Origin: Cloacibacterium sp047601505
GTDB lineage: Bacteria > Bacteroidota > Bacteroidia > Flavobacteriales > Weeksellaceae
Length of the DNA stretch: 64,000 nt
Assembly: GCF_047601505.1 (NCBI RefSeq)
Contig: NZ_JASGJD010000001.1
Span: forward strand, 1 to 64,000
Direction of reading: 5' to 3'
In this document: one piece after another, positions 43,889 to 53,767 of the stretch
How positions within the stretch are numbered: the first letter of the stretch is position 1
How the letters are laid out: every line of letters starts with the position of its first letter
The notes under the pieces: generated by a model
The model's database searches: none
What the model was told of the DNA's origin: nothing
The model's input: only the letters and a program-made list of their open reading frames with translations
Made by a program: the position numbers and the translations under genes

Positions 43889-45553
43889 TTATTGATTTAA
43901 TAATTTTTGAAGATTTGTTGCATTGGGGTCGGCTGGTTTTATCGCCAGTGCTTTGCCAATGTTTTCTAAAGCTTTTGCTTTATCAATGTCTTTCAATAAA
44001 AGAGCAACATTATAATAAGCACCATATAAATTTTCTTGTAATGGTTGCTGTTCTGCCGCTGGTTTTGCTAAAACTACATCAATATATTTAAGGTAAGCTA
44101 AAGCAGCAGATTGATTATAGCCTCCTTTTTGCATAGCATATCCTTTGCTATAGTAAGCTGGTTCCCATGTTGGCAACAATTCATTCATTTTTTGCCAAAC
44201 AAGAGCAGAACCTTCCCAGTTATTAGCAGCTTCGTAAGCTTGTGCTAAGTTGAACAACAAAGTAGTATCTTCTTTGTTTGCTGCAACTTGTTTTTTAAGA
44301 TTTTCAATATTTTCGTTGGTAGGACCTGCTTCAGCTTTTGCTTTCAATTCAGCAGCTCCACTTACTACTTTTGCATATTCTACATCCCAATTTAGAGTAT
44401 CATCATTAGCTTGTTTTACAACAGCCATTTTTTCTGCAGATTTTTGCATTAAAGCAGCTTTAGCAGTAGCATCGGCTTCTTTTGAAGCTAAACCTGCATA
44501 AATTAAACCTTCTAGACCAGCATCACTTGGGATAATTCTAGATTGCTCTACTTTACTGTAGTAAGATTCTAAACTTGCTTTAGCACCAGCATAGTCATTT
44601 TCTTCATATTGTAAATAAGCTTTCAGTTTAAATTTAATTGGGTCTGAAACTTTATCAAAAACTTTATCCAATGTAGCTTTTGCTTCTGCAAAATTGCTAT
44701 TGATAAAATATAATTTAGCAATTTCTAGAGCAGTACTTGGGTCTTCGTCTGCATATTTAGTATAGTTAATTAAACTTTTTGTAGTCTCATCAGGTCTTTG
44801 GAAAGTTCTATTATACTCAGCTTGTGCTTTGTAAGCTGGCGCATAAGTTGGGTCAATAGCTAAAGCTTTATTGATGTTCTCTTCAGCTTTTTTGTATTGT
44901 TTAGCTGCCATCCAAAGAGTTGCCATTCTATAAAACACAGACGCTTTATTTTTTGCAATTGCAGACGCTTTTTCATAAGCAGACATTGCATTGCCTGGGT
45001 CTTTTATTAATCTGTAAGCATCTCCCAAAGTATAGTAATAGTGAGCAGGAACACCATCCTTATCTGCCGCTTTTTCAATAGCTTTATTAAGGAAAGTGAT
45101 TGCAAGATTTGGGTCATTACTATTTTCGTACATAGATAATGCTTCACCAATTCTGTATAATACTTCTGGGTCTTTTTCTCTAGAATCTTTTGCAATTTGG
45201 TTTAAATCATTAATTGCAGATACTTTTTGACCTTTGCCAATTTTAATAGATGCAAGACCTATTTTATTAAGATAGCTTTTAGAATCTAAAGCGATACCTT
45301 TATCAAAAGCTTCTTTTGCTTTATCAAAATTTGGTTCAAATTGAACTAAATATGCATTTCCAAGATAGAAATAGTTTTCAGCTGAAGGAGATTTTTCAAT
45401 TAATTGATTAAAAACTTCTTTAGCTTTAGCATATTTATGACTGTCTAAATAATTAATACCTTCTGCCACTGTTTGTGCACTAGCAAAGCTCAACACGAAG
45501 GTAGCTACCGCACTCATTACAACCTTTTTAGGAATATTAATACTATATTTCAT
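43889..45553 (-). CDS. Secreted tetratricopeptide repeat protein
   Basis: A 554-residue protein with a signal peptide (about 1-27, ending SFASAQ) and TPR repeats across the whole length, e.g. AKAKEVFNQLIEKSPSAENYFYLG, KAEENINKALAIDPTYAPAYKAQ and the closing LENIGKALAIKPADPNATNLQ region. It is a periplasmic or outer-membrane-associated scaffold with no catalytic domain. It follows the phosphate-binding-type lipoprotein and the TonB cluster in the same direction, an arrangement I know from other Flavobacteriia, which hints that it helps the TonB machinery; that is inference. Confidence 0.88.
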   Translation of the reverse strand: MKYSINIPKKVVMSAVATFVLSFASAQTVAEGINYLDSHKYAKAKEVFNQLIEKSPSAENYFYLGNAYLVQFEPNFDKAKEAFDKGIALDSKSYLNKIGLASIKIGKGQKVSAINDLNQIAKDSREKDPEVLYRIGEALSMYENSNDPNLAITFLNKAIEKAADKDGVPAHYYYTLGDAYRLIKDPGNAMSAYEKASAIAKNKASVFYRMATLWMAAKQYKKAEENINKALAIDPTYAPAYKAQAEYNRTFQRPDETTKSLINYTKYADEDPSTALEIAKLYFINSNFAEAKATLDKVFDKVSDPIKFKLKAYLQYEENDYAGAKASLESYYSKVEQSRIIPSDAGLEGLIYAGLASKEADATAKAALMQKSAEKMAVVKQANDDTLNWDVEYAKVVSGAAELKAKAEAGPTNENIENLKKQVAANKEDTTLLFNLAQAYEAANNWEGSALVWQKMNELLPTWEPAYYSKGYAMQKGGYNQSAALAYLKYIDVVLAKPAAEQQPLQENLYGAYYNVALLLKDIDKAKALENIGKALAIKPADPNATNLQKLLNQ

Positions 45554-45643
45554 ATCTAAATTTTTTCATTAAATTAATTCTTATTAAAGAATACACAATT
45601 TTCGCGCCAAAAATAACTTAATTATGCCAAAATAAAAAATTTT

Positions 45644-46519
45644 TTATCTCATTTGCACCTCTCTTTTAAATATATTATATGGCTGAAGCCCTTCGTTACT
45701 CACTACAATTTGTCCTATCTGTGTACAAGAAAACCTTATAAAACCATTTCCTACACCGAAGTTTCCTTCATTAGTCAAAAAATATAAAATTCTAGTAAAT
45801 GGATATTTCATATTTCTTATTGTTTCTGTATTTGGTAAGTATGAAACGCCTTTATTGTCTATCACTGATAGAACTTTTATTTTTTCTCGAAGAGTTGCTG
45901 CTTCTTTAGAATAAGGGTTAGAAATAGTATTGAAGCTTATAACTCCTATACTACTTGGATATTTATCAATTTGGTCTATAATCTGTTCGTTGCCTTTAAT
46001 TACAGAAAATTTAACATTTTGAGGTTCTATATTAAATTTCTGAGCAACAAAATTAAAATTGCCAGTACTTGCACCATCAAAAATCATTTTTCTACTGTTT
46101 GATAGAAGTTCTTTTTTTATTTCGTCTAAAGTAATAGAATTTCTAGTAGAATTTTTGGAGGTAACAAATACCACAGCATCACCAGCAAATCTCGCTGGTT
46201 GAAATGGTAAATCTACCTTAGAGGTATACAACTCTTTTTCATCAGCTGTAAGCTCTCTAGACATAATTATTACATCTGCTTTATTATTTAATAAATCTTC
46301 AAAAGCAGAATCTTCTTTTGCATAACGAACGTTAATCTTTGTTTCGGGATAAAATGCCATATACCTTTCGGTTAATGCTTCCGTAACATTTTTAAACGAT
46401 TTATCAGCTATTACTGTTATATTTCCCTTGCCTGGTGTATTATTTTTATCCTTAGCACAATTAATTAAAAATAGAGAAAACAATAAAACAAAATATTTGA
46501 AAAAAATATTATTCTTCAT
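45644..46519 (-). CDS. PstS-like substrate-binding lipoprotein
   Basis: A 291-residue lipoprotein (lipobox LINC) with the periplasmic binding fold of phosphate-binding proteins: GNITVIADKSFKNVTEALTERYMAFYPETKI (two blocks), DVIIMSRELTADE, VVFVTSKNS and the late YPFTRILYFLTNEG. No pstCAB permease genes are near. In Flavobacteriia this protein accompanies exbB-exbD-tonB, so a role in the envelope complex and not classic phosphate import is possible. Overlaps the upstream small membrane gene by 11 bp. Confidence 0.82.
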   Translation of the reverse strand: MKNNIFFKYFVLLFSLFLINCAKDKNNTPGKGNITVIADKSFKNVTEALTERYMAFYPETKINVRYAKEDSAFEDLLNNKADVIIMSRELTADEKELYTSKVDLPFQPARFAGDAVVFVTSKNSTRNSITLDEIKKELLSNSRKMIFDGASTGNFNFVAQKFNIEPQNVKFSVIKGNEQIIDQIDKYPSSIGVISFNTISNPYSKEAATLREKIKVLSVIDNKGVSYLPNTETIRNMKYPFTRILYFLTNEGNFGVGNGFIRFSCTQIGQIVVSNEGLQPYNIFKREVQMR

Positions 46520-46700
46520 CTTTTCTTCTTATAAAAACGATTGCTCTTAATACTCTAAAAATACCATAAGCAATGAGCAATCCTCCTAAAACAAAAGGAA
46601 TAACTCCATCTAATTTTACTACAAAAAATTTTTTAGTAATTACAAAAATCCCTAAAAAAATGTAGAAAATCCCTATAACAATTGATAGTATATTATACAT
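46509..46700 (-). CDS. Small two-helix membrane protein
   Basis: A 63-residue protein with two membrane segments (about 4-22 and 33-54) separated by a short loop (KKFFVVKLDG) and a charged tail RRKDEE. No family recognised. It lies between tonB and the PstS-like gene, overlaps the latter by 11 bp, and is preceded by the TonB-operon terminator, so it starts a second unit with the PstS-like gene and perhaps the TPR gene. Confidence 0.7.
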   Translation of the reverse strand: MYNILSIVIGIFYIFLGIFVITKKFFVVKLDGVIPFVLGGLLIAYGIFRVLRAIVFIRRKDEE

Positions 46701-46719
46701 AATTATCTTTCATATAAAA

Positions 46720-46741
46720 AAGAGAAGCGAAAGCTTCTCTT
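46720..46741 (-). terminator. Terminator of the exbB-exbD-exbD-tonB operon
   Basis: Minus-strand 9-bp perfect stem AAGAGAAGC / GCTTCTCTT with a TTTC loop and a T run, 22 bp past the tonB stop codon. Confidence 0.88.
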
Positions 46742-46763
46742 ATAATTTATTAAAACACTAGGT

Positions 46764-47603
46764 TTATTCAAAATTCATTGTAAGAGGCATTTTGTATCTC
46801 TGTCTTACCGGCTGATCATTAATTTTAGCTGGTTTCCACTTTGTTCTAATGCTCTTAACAGTTCTAATTGCTTCTTGATTAAAGTCTGAATTACCTCCTT
46901 GTACTTTAATGTCTGTAATAGAACCATCTCTTTCAATAATGAATGTAACGGTAGCTTTGATGGTACCTCCTTCACCCCCTTCCATTGCACCTGTATCAAA
47001 GTTTTCAGAAAACTTATTTCTGAAAGCTCCTAAACCTCCGCCAGGGAATTCTGCATCTTGATCTACAGATTCATAAACTTCAGTAGTACTTGGCGCTTTA
47101 GATTCTACAGCGGCTGCTCTTGGTGGAGCTTGAACTGCAGGTGGAGCATAAGTTGCTTGTTTTACACCTTCTTGATTGATAAGACCAGTTGTAGTTTTTA
47201 ACTGTTCTGAAATTGGAGGTGGTGGAGTTTCCACTTTTGGCGCTTTCACCGGTTCAGGAACAACGTTTTGAATAATCTCAATTTTCTCTTCCGTTTTTGG
47301 TGGCGGTGGTGGTGGAGCTGCTTCTTTTTCTTTAATCTCTTCCTTAGGTTTATCTTCTTCTGGAAGAATTTCCATAAGGTCTGCTTTAACCTCTGTTTTA
47401 TCTTTTGCAGTTAATTGTTTAATTTTCATAACTACAATAGGGCTAATAGCTGCTAGACAGAAAAGAGCTGTTCCTATAACCAAAGATCTTGTTAAGATTC
47501 TTCTATAACTTGTTCTTATGTCATAGGCACCATATTCTTTGTTTCTATGTTCAAATACAATCTCGTCTAACGTTGGATTGTAATTTAAATGATCATTTTC
47601 CAT
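46764..47603 (-). CDS. tonB: Energy transducer TonB
   Basis: A 279-residue protein from the ATG at 47603 (MENDHLNYNPTLDEIVF; a TTG three codons upstream is less likely). An N-terminal cytoplasmic part (NKEYGAYDIRTSYRR) precedes one membrane helix (about 45-65), a long Pro/Glu-rich periplasmic stretch (about 75-170, with PPPPPPK) and the C-terminal TonB domain (about 195-279; VTFIIERDGSITDIKVQGG and KWKPAKINDQPVRQRYKMPL). It transmits proton-motive force to TonB-dependent receptors such as the SusC protein of this window. Last gene of the exbB-exbD-exbD-tonB operon. Confidence 0.94.
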   Translation of the reverse strand: MENDHLNYNPTLDEIVFEHRNKEYGAYDIRTSYRRILTRSLVIGTALFCLAAISPIVVMKIKQLTAKDKTEVKADLMEILPEEDKPKEEIKEKEAAPPPPPPKTEEKIEIIQNVVPEPVKAPKVETPPPPISEQLKTTTGLINQEGVKQATYAPPAVQAPPRAAAVESKAPSTTEVYESVDQDAEFPGGGLGAFRNKFSENFDTGAMEGGEGGTIKATVTFIIERDGSITDIKVQGGNSDFNQEAIRTVKSIRTKWKPAKINDQPVRQRYKMPLTMNFE

Positions 47604-47628
47604 AATATTCAAAAAATATTTGAATTAA

Positions 47629-48192
47629 TTATTGCGCTGGCGCAGGCTTAGCTCCTCCAACTTTCTTTTCGTAGATTGCTTTTTCCCATGGTTTAATGTC
47701 TGTAACACCATATTGTTGAGAATTAGTAATCGTCATTTGATCTAAAATATCTACGAAATTCTTATATACTGCATCATCAGTAGGCTTAATAATAACTGTA
47801 AATTTCTTTACATCTTTAGCTCTAAGTTTTGCTTGCTCGATTACTTTTGTAATCCCTTCTTTATCATAAGTAGTTTCTCGCAGGGTATTTTCATTAAGCC
47901 CTGCTTGGTCTAACTGGTGATAAAAAATTCTATTATCCTTCCCAATAATCAAAGAGATTGAATTTGACAAATCAATTTCAGTTTTTTGAGGAGGTGGTGC
48001 GTCTTTTTTTGGTTTAGCTGGTAATCCAAGATCCATTACATTAGGTTTACTAAAAGTGGTAGTAAACATAAAGAACATTAGCATCAAAAAATTAAGATCC
48101 ACCATTGGGGTCATATCAACCCTAGTACTCTGCTTTTTGGAGCGGACTTTGCCACCTTTTTCGCCTTTATCCTGTACTTGTACTTCTGCCAT
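47629..48192 (-). CDS. exbD: ExbD/TolR family protein (second copy)
   Basis: A 187-residue inner-membrane protein with a single helix (about 30-50) carrying the conserved proton-handling acid D32 in RVDMTPMVDLNFLMLMFFMF, a basic N-terminus and a periplasmic domain. It lies 8 bp downstream of the first exbD and 25 bp upstream of tonB. Two exbD genes in a row are usual in Bacteroidota and may form a hetero-dimer in the motor. Confidence 0.93.
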   Translation of the reverse strand: MAEVQVQDKGEKGGKVRSKKQSTRVDMTPMVDLNFLMLMFFMFTTTFSKPNVMDLGLPAKPKKDAPPPQKTEIDLSNSISLIIGKDNRIFYHQLDQAGLNENTLRETTYDKEGITKVIEQAKLRAKDVKKFTVIIKPTDDAVYKNFVDILDQMTITNSQQYGVTDIKPWEKAIYEKKVGGAKPAPAQ

Positions 48193-48200
48193 TTCTTCTG

Positions 48201-48800
48201 CTATTTATTAGTTTCTTGGGTAGTAATTAACCAAAACTTATAATATTCTATATCTCTCAACCCTTCAAATAAATTTTTTACTTTAGGGTAATTAGTTGCT
48301 CCATCACCTTTGATAGCCAATTTGTATTCTGGGTTAATCTCAAGACTGGCACTTACCCAATCTATTAATTGTTTATTGGTACTATCTAGTGGAACACCTT
48401 TCGTAATCACGTTCTTTCTTTGATCTTCAGGCAATTTAAGAAAGCCTTTTAGCTGATTCATTGGAACCCCAATTGCTGGAGTTTTGATGAAAGCCATTTT
48501 ATCTTCATTAGAAAATTGAACACCATACTTTGCTCCCATTTTATCTAACAACTCTGATCTTTCTTTTGAATTCTCAACAGCTGCGAAATAAAACTTACCA
48601 TCCTTAGTAATGTTAATTGTCATTAAATTAACATCAGGAAGTAATTTCTCTGAAACAGAAGAAGGTGGTTTAATTTGCTCTACATCAGGCTTTTTAAACT
48701 GAGTAGTCATAATAAAGAATGTAAGAAGCAAGAAAGTAACATCACACATCGCTGTCATGTCTGTTACAACACCGTGTCTTTTTGGTTTGACTCTCGCCAT
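48201..48800 (-). CDS. exbD: ExbD/TolR family protein (first copy)
   Basis: A 199-residue paralogue of the protein at 47629-48192. The membrane helix (about 20-38) has D20 in TDMTAMCDVTFLLLTFF. The periplasmic domain is longer, with VPLDSTNKQLIDWVSASLEINPEYKLAIKGDG in two blocks near the end. Part of the ExbB-ExbD-TonB proton-driven complex of the inner membrane. Confidence 0.93.
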   Translation of the reverse strand: MARVKPKRHGVVTDMTAMCDVTFLLLTFFIMTTQFKKPDVEQIKPPSSVSEKLLPDVNLMTINITKDGKFYFAAVENSKERSELLDKMGAKYGVQFSNEDKMAFIKTPAIGVPMNQLKGFLKLPEDQRKNVITKGVPLDSTNKQLIDWVSASLEINPEYKLAIKGDGATNYPKVKNLFEGLRDIEYYKFWLITTQETNK

Positions 48801-48891
48801 TATTATTATTTTTATTAAATTAAACTTCTAGAACTTGCACTTTATTTCTTATTTAGAAAAAACTGCAATTATTTTGCCAAAGAACTAACGA

Positions 48892-49761
48892 TTAGTTAAA
48901 TTCTGCAAAAGATTGTTGGATAGACATACCAATCTCGTCGATTTTGTATGTAAGTCCGTCAATTTTAGAAGTAAAGAAGTTATAAAGAATAATAGCGATA
49001 GCAGAAGTACCAATACCTAATGCAGTATTAATAAGCGCTTCTGAGATACCGATAGATAATGCAGCAGCATCTGGAGTACCACCCGCAGCACCTAACGCTT
49101 GGAATGATCTAATCATACCGATTACAGTTCCTAATAGTGCAACTAATGTAGCAACTGTACCTAAAGTAGAAAGAATCATCATATTTTTTTCTAACATTGG
49201 CATTTCTAATGTAGTAGCTTCTTCGATAGATTTTGTAAGTGCTACTAATTTTTGCTCTTTGTTTAATGTTTTATCGTCTGCTAAAACTTTGTAAGTAGTA
49301 AGACCTTCTTTTACAACATTACCAACAGAACCTTTTTGAGCATCACACTCTTCAATAGCTTCATCAATTTTGTTTTTGTCTAGTAAGCTTCTTACTTTTA
49401 AAACGTAAGCATCAAGATTTCCTTTACCAGCAGCTTTTCTTAGAACGAAGAAACGCTCAAAAGAGAAAACAATTACTGTAATCATAAACATGATAAGGAT
49501 GTGAACGATAGGTCCACCAGTGTAGATAACTCCCATGAAAGATTCTGGATGTAAATCTTTAGAAGCTACATCACTAAAAGCTACAGACGGACCTGTAATA
49601 GCCTCACCTGCCTTAGCTTGAAAATTAGCTGGATTACCCAAAACGAAAATATAAATACCTAATGCAATAAGATAAAGAATAGGTAAAACGATAGCAGGAT
49701 TAAGACCTCCCGCCTTTTTAGCAACTACTTGCTCCTCTTGTGTTGAAACATTCATTTCCAT
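48892..49761 (-). CDS. exbB: MotA/TolQ/ExbB family proton channel protein
   Basis: A 289-residue inner-membrane protein with helices at about 22-42, 75-96, 195-220 and 240-265. The MotA/TolQ/ExbB signature LSTLGTVATLVALLGTVIGMIRSFQALG (split around 200-225) and GISEALINTALGIGTSAIAIILYN (two blocks) are present. An insertion between the first two helices is common in Bacteroidota copies. First gene of the operon exbB-exbD-exbD-tonB; upstream lie 267 bp of AT-rich non-coding DNA in which I cannot place a clear promoter. Confidence 0.94.
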   Translation of the reverse strand: MEMNVSTQEEQVVAKKAGGLNPAIVLPILYLIALGIYIFVLGNPANFQAKAGEAITGPSVAFSDVASKDLHPESFMGVIYTGGPIVHILIMFMITVIVFSFERFFVLRKAAGKGNLDAYVLKVRSLLDKNKIDEAIEECDAQKGSVGNVVKEGLTTYKVLADDKTLNKEQKLVALTKSIEEATTLEMPMLEKNMMILSTLGTVATLVALLGTVIGMIRSFQALGAAGGTPDAAALSIGISEALINTALGIGTSAIAIILYNFFTSKIDGLTYKIDEIGMSIQQSFAEFN

Positions 49762-50028
49762 ATTAAACTAAATTATAATTGTTAATTTTTTTGAGGCTGT
49801 AAAATAAAGGCAAATTATTGTAAAATGCAAGTGAAATATCCAAAGTATGACAAATTTCTGGTTTCTAAAAAAACATTGTAAGTTATCAAATTATCAAAAT
49901 TTTAATCAATTTTTAACAATTACAAATGCTTCTTTTTAAATCAATAACAATTAATAAATTTTGAGCAACTTTTTTTTACAATTTTACAATAACTCTAAAG
50001 TAAATTTTATTATTTATTTAACAAAAAT

Positions 50029-53000
50029 TTAAAAAACAATGTTAATAATTTTCTTCGGTACAATAATCACTTTTTTAGGCGTTGCACCTCCCAAAATCTC
50101 TTGAACTTTATCATTATTCATTGTAATTTCTTCAATCTGTTTTGCGTCTAAATCTGCCGCTAATGGAAGTTTGAACCTCATCTTACCATTAAAACTCACA
50201 GGATATTCTATTTCGTCCTCTACCAAATAAGCTTCATTAAGTTCTGGAAAGTTTGCAAACTCAATAGAACCATTTTGCCCTAATAAGCTCCACAATTCTT
50301 CACAAATATGTGGTGAGTAAGGCGAAACAATAACTGCTAAAGGTTCGAGAATCGCTCTTTTGTTACATTTCAACTTTTGCAATTCGTTTACAGCAATCAT
50401 AAACTGAGAAACCGATGTATTGAAAGAAAAATTCTGAATATCAAACATAAATTTCTTAATCAAAGTATGTAGAACTTTCAGTTCTGCTTTGGTAGGTTCT
50501 TCTTCTGAAACCGAGAAAGTATCTCCATCAAAATAAAGGTTATAGAATTTCTTCAAAAATCCATAAACACCGCTTAAACCTTGTGTGTTCCATGGTTTTG
50601 ATTGTTCTAAAGGTCCAAGGAACATTTCATACAAACGCAAACAATCTGCTCCGTATTCTTCGCAAATGTCATCTGGATTTACAACATTGTATTTCGATTT
50701 TGACATTTTTTCCACTTCACGTTCGGTGATGTATTTTCCGTCTTCTAAAATAAATTCTGCATCTTTAAATTCTGGTCTCCAATTTTTAAATGCTTCTGTA
50801 TCTAGTTCATCTGAAGTTCCTTTTAATAAAGATACATCAACGTGGATTGGAGTAAATATTGGAATTTCTTTATTACCTATTAGACCTCTATAATCCGTGG
50901 AATCATTATCATCAAAAGATTTATAATTATCTACTGTAAATTCAGAGTAATAATTCTCAACAAAATTTAATAGTTCTTCAATAGTACATTTTCCATTTAA
51001 AAATTCTTGCTTTTTCTTCTCGCAAGCCATTCTTATAGAATTAGAGAAGTAAATATTATAGTTAGTATTTTGAATCGATTTTAAACTAAACCTATAAACA
51101 AACGCACTCATTCCCAAAATCATTCCTTGATTTATCAATTTTTGGAAAGGCTCTTCTTGATTAATGTAACCTCTGTCTTTCAAAAACATATTCCAAAAAC
51201 GAGAGTACAATAAATGTCCTGTTGCGTGTTCGCTTCCACCAATGTATAAATCTACTTGTCCCCAATAATCTGATAAATCTTTTGCACAGAATTCACCATC
51301 ATTTTTCGGATCCATATATCTCAAGAAATACCAAGAACTTCCTGCCCAACCTGGCATTGTAGAAAGTTCAATAGGAAAAACTGTTTTTTCATCAATTAAA
51401 TCTACAGAAACCACTTTTTGATTAACCTCGTCCCAAGCGAAATTTTTCGCATTTCCTAATGGCGGATCGCCATCTTCTGTTGGCAAATATTTCTCTACTT
51501 CTGGCAATTCTAAAGGCAATGCAGAAACTGGCAAAGTATAAGGCATTCCGTCTTTATAATACACAGGAACTGGTTCTCCCCAATATCTTTGACGAGAAAA
51601 AATCGCATCACGTTGTCTGTAATTGGTAGTCCCGTTTCCGATGCCTAATTTTTCAATTTCTGAAATAATTTTTGCTTTGGCTTCTTTATAATTCAATCCG
51701 TTTAAAAATTCAGAATTGATACAAACCGAATCTTTAGAATCATAAGATTCTTCTTGAACATCTACCTCACATTCTATTACTTTTATAATTTCTAAACCGA
51801 ATTTTTTAGCAAAACGATGATCTCGTTCATCATGCGCTGGAACTGCCATTACAGCACCCGTTCCGTAACCCATCAAAACGTAATCTGAAATATAAATAGG
51901 AATATTTTTTCCTGTAAAAGGATTGATTGCAAAACTTCCTGTAAACGCTCCAGAAACGTTTTTCACGTCTGCCATTCTATCACGTTCTGTTTTTTTAGAA
52001 GTTTCTTCAATATAATTTTCCACTTCAGATTTTTGTTCTGGAGTTGTTAATTTTTCTACCAAAGGATTTTCTGGCGCCAAAACCATAAAAGTAGCTCCAA
52101 AAATAGTATCAGGACGAGTGGTGAAAACTTCTATAAAGTTGCCGGTTGTTGATTGTTGATTATCTGTTCTTTCCTCAGTCATCAATTCCTCAAAAGATAT
52201 TCTGATTGACTTTAAATCCGATATTTCAAACTTTACAGCTGCTCCTTGAGATTTTCCAATCCAATATTCTTGAGAATCCTTCAACGGTTGTGGCCAATCT
52301 ATTTTTTGTAAACCTTGAAGCAATCTTTCAGAATAAGCCGTAATTCTCATGCTCCATTGCATCATTTTTTTCTGAAAAACAGGATAACCGCCACGTTCAG
52401 ATTTTCCGTCTTTCACTTCATCATTCGCAAGAACAGTTCCCAAAGCAGGGCACCAATTCACCGTAGTTTCGGCTCTATAAGCCAATCTATAATTGAGTAA
52501 AATATCTTGCTTCTCGTTTTCATCGGCTGCATTCCATTCTTCTGAAGTGAAATTTAATTCATCATTCTGAACAGCATTCAAATTTTCTGTCCCGAATTTT
52601 GAAAAATGCTCTACTAAAGTTTGGATAGACTCTGCTTTATCTGTGGTTTTATTGTACCAAGAATGGAATAATTCAATAAAAATCCATTGTGTCCATTTAT
52701 AATAAGAAGCGTCAGAAGTTCTTACTTCTCTACTCCAATCGAAAGAAAAACCAATTTTTCTTAATTGTTCTTCGTATCTATTGATATTTTGCTCTGTAGT
52801 AATTGCAGGATGTTGCCCTGTTTGAATGGCATATTGTTCTGCAGGCAAACCAAAAGAATCGTACCCTACAGGATGTAAAACATTAAAACCTTGATGTCTT
52901 TTGAATCTTGCATAAATATCTGAGGCAATATATCCGAGAGGATGCCCTACGTGCAAACCCGCTCCAGAAGGATAAGGAAACATGTCTAGAACATAGAATT

Positions 53001-53094
53001 TCGGTTTACTGCTATTGTTTTCTGTTTTGTAAGTTTGGTTTTCTTCCCAGAACTTTTGCCATTTTTGGTCTATCTGCTTGTGATCGTAAAACAC
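50029..53094 (-). CDS. leuS: Leucyl-tRNA synthetase with two insertions
   Basis: A 1021-residue class I synthetase, longer than the usual 930-950 of Bacteroidota. The ATP motif is HVGH within YPSGAGLHVGHPLGY (41-55), the CP1 editing domain spans about 230-430 with TTRPDTIFGATF, and KMSKS is at 796-800. Two stretches do not fit the family pattern: about residues 292-319 in the editing-domain entrance and about 671-746 in the leucine-specific region just before FTPIHVDVSLL. Both are in frame. All catalytic motifs are intact, so the enzyme should work. Monocistronic. Confidence 0.95.
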   Translation of the reverse strand: MFYDHKQIDQKWQKFWEENQTYKTENNSSKPKFYVLDMFPYPSGAGLHVGHPLGYIASDIYARFKRHQGFNVLHPVGYDSFGLPAEQYAIQTGQHPAITTEQNINRYEEQLRKIGFSFDWSREVRTSDASYYKWTQWIFIELFHSWYNKTTDKAESIQTLVEHFSKFGTENLNAVQNDELNFTSEEWNAADENEKQDILLNYRLAYRAETTVNWCPALGTVLANDEVKDGKSERGGYPVFQKKMMQWSMRITAYSERLLQGLQKIDWPQPLKDSQEYWIGKSQGAAVKFEISDLKSIRISFEELMTEERTDNQQSTTGNFIEVFTTRPDTIFGATFMVLAPENPLVEKLTTPEQKSEVENYIEETSKKTERDRMADVKNVSGAFTGSFAINPFTGKNIPIYISDYVLMGYGTGAVMAVPAHDERDHRFAKKFGLEIIKVIECEVDVQEESYDSKDSVCINSEFLNGLNYKEAKAKIISEIEKLGIGNGTTNYRQRDAIFSRQRYWGEPVPVYYKDGMPYTLPVSALPLELPEVEKYLPTEDGDPPLGNAKNFAWDEVNQKVVSVDLIDEKTVFPIELSTMPGWAGSSWYFLRYMDPKNDGEFCAKDLSDYWGQVDLYIGGSEHATGHLLYSRFWNMFLKDRGYINQEEPFQKLINQGMILGMSAFVYRFSLKSIQNTNYNIYFSNSIRMACEKKKQEFLNGKCTIEELLNFVENYYSEFTVDNYKSFDDNDSTDYRGLIGNKEIPIFTPIHVDVSLLKGTSDELDTEAFKNWRPEFKDAEFILEDGKYITEREVEKMSKSKYNVVNPDDICEEYGADCLRLYEMFLGPLEQSKPWNTQGLSGVYGFLKKFYNLYFDGDTFSVSEEEPTKAELKVLHTLIKKFMFDIQNFSFNTSVSQFMIAVNELQKLKCNKRAILEPLAVIVSPYSPHICEELWSLLGQNGSIEFANFPELNEAYLVEDEIEYPVSFNGKMRFKLPLAADLDAKQIEEITMNNDKVQEILGGATPKKVIIVPKKIINIVF

Positions 53095-53163
53095 CTTATA
53101 TCGTTTTATAGATTATTAAACTTGATTTTTAAGAATTTACAAATTTAAGATTTTTAAAAGAAA

Positions 53164-53191
53164 AATCCTTATCAAAATTTTGACAAGGATT
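53164..53191 (-). terminator. Terminator of the small lipoprotein gene
   Basis: Minus-strand inverted repeat AATCCTTGTCAAA / TTTGATAAGGATT (one G-U) followed by TTTCTTTT, about 23 bp past the stop codon. Confidence 0.75.
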
Positions 53192-53213
53192 AAATTATAA
53201 AATTTTAAATTAT

Positions 53214-53690
53214 TTATTTTTTGTACATTATAGTAGTAATTTTTCCACTAAATGTTCCACCATCTACAACATAATTACTCACATTATCTTCTGCCACCAT
53301 TTCAGAACCTGTTAACTTAGTAAGATTAGTAACATCAGTTTCACTTCCATTTTTCATAGTTAAAATCTTTTTAGAAGCATCATAAGTATAGGTTACTTTA
53401 TCATCCTGCATTTGTGTACAAGTCCCTGAGGTGTCCACCCAAGAAGTAACATTACCTGTTCCGTCTTGATTTAAAACTATTGTGGATTTTTGCATACAAC
53501 TATTTACTGGCATTGTAACATTAATTGATGAAGATACACCTCCTTTAGTTACGGTTCCATTTAAGCTCAAACTATAAAAATACCAGTTACCAACAACAGA
53601 ATCTGAGGTAGAACTAGAATTAGAATCATCATCTCTACTACAAGAGAATAAAACTATAGACGCAAAAAGAAAGAAAAGAATTTTTTTCAT
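53214..53690 (-). CDS. Lipocalin-like lipoprotein
   Basis: A 158-residue lipoprotein (lipobox LFSC) with a Ser/Asp-rich linker after the cysteine and a beta-barrel-like domain beginning VVGNWYFYSLSLNG, the usual start of lipocalin-like proteins in Flavobacteriia. Repeated antiparallel strands follow (STIVLNQDGTGNVTSW, KVTYTYDASKKILTM). Function unknown. Transcribed alone, divergent from the glycosyltransferase gene. Confidence 0.75.
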   Translation of the reverse strand: MKKILFFLFASIVLFSCSRDDDSNSSSTSDSVVGNWYFYSLSLNGTVTKGGVSSSINVTMPVNSCMQKSTIVLNQDGTGNVTSWVDTSGTCTQMQDDKVTYTYDASKKILTMKNGSETDVTNLTKLTGSEMVAEDNVSNYVVDGGTFSGKITTIMYKK

Positions 53691-53767
53691 GGTTGTTAAT
53701 TTTTTTGTTGTTCAATATTTACAAAGATATAATTTTTTCTCATTACATTATTTATCTTTGCAACACA

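Noticed and set aside
46509..46700. Merging the small membrane gene with the PstS-like gene as one frameshifted gene
   Set aside because: The first has two complete membrane helices and a charged end, the second has its own lipoprotein signal; the 11-bp overlap is normal coupling.
53693..53767. N-terminal extension of the glycosyltransferase from a TTG
   Set aside because: A promoter box lies between this TTG and the ATG, and the GT2 fold starts right after the ATG.
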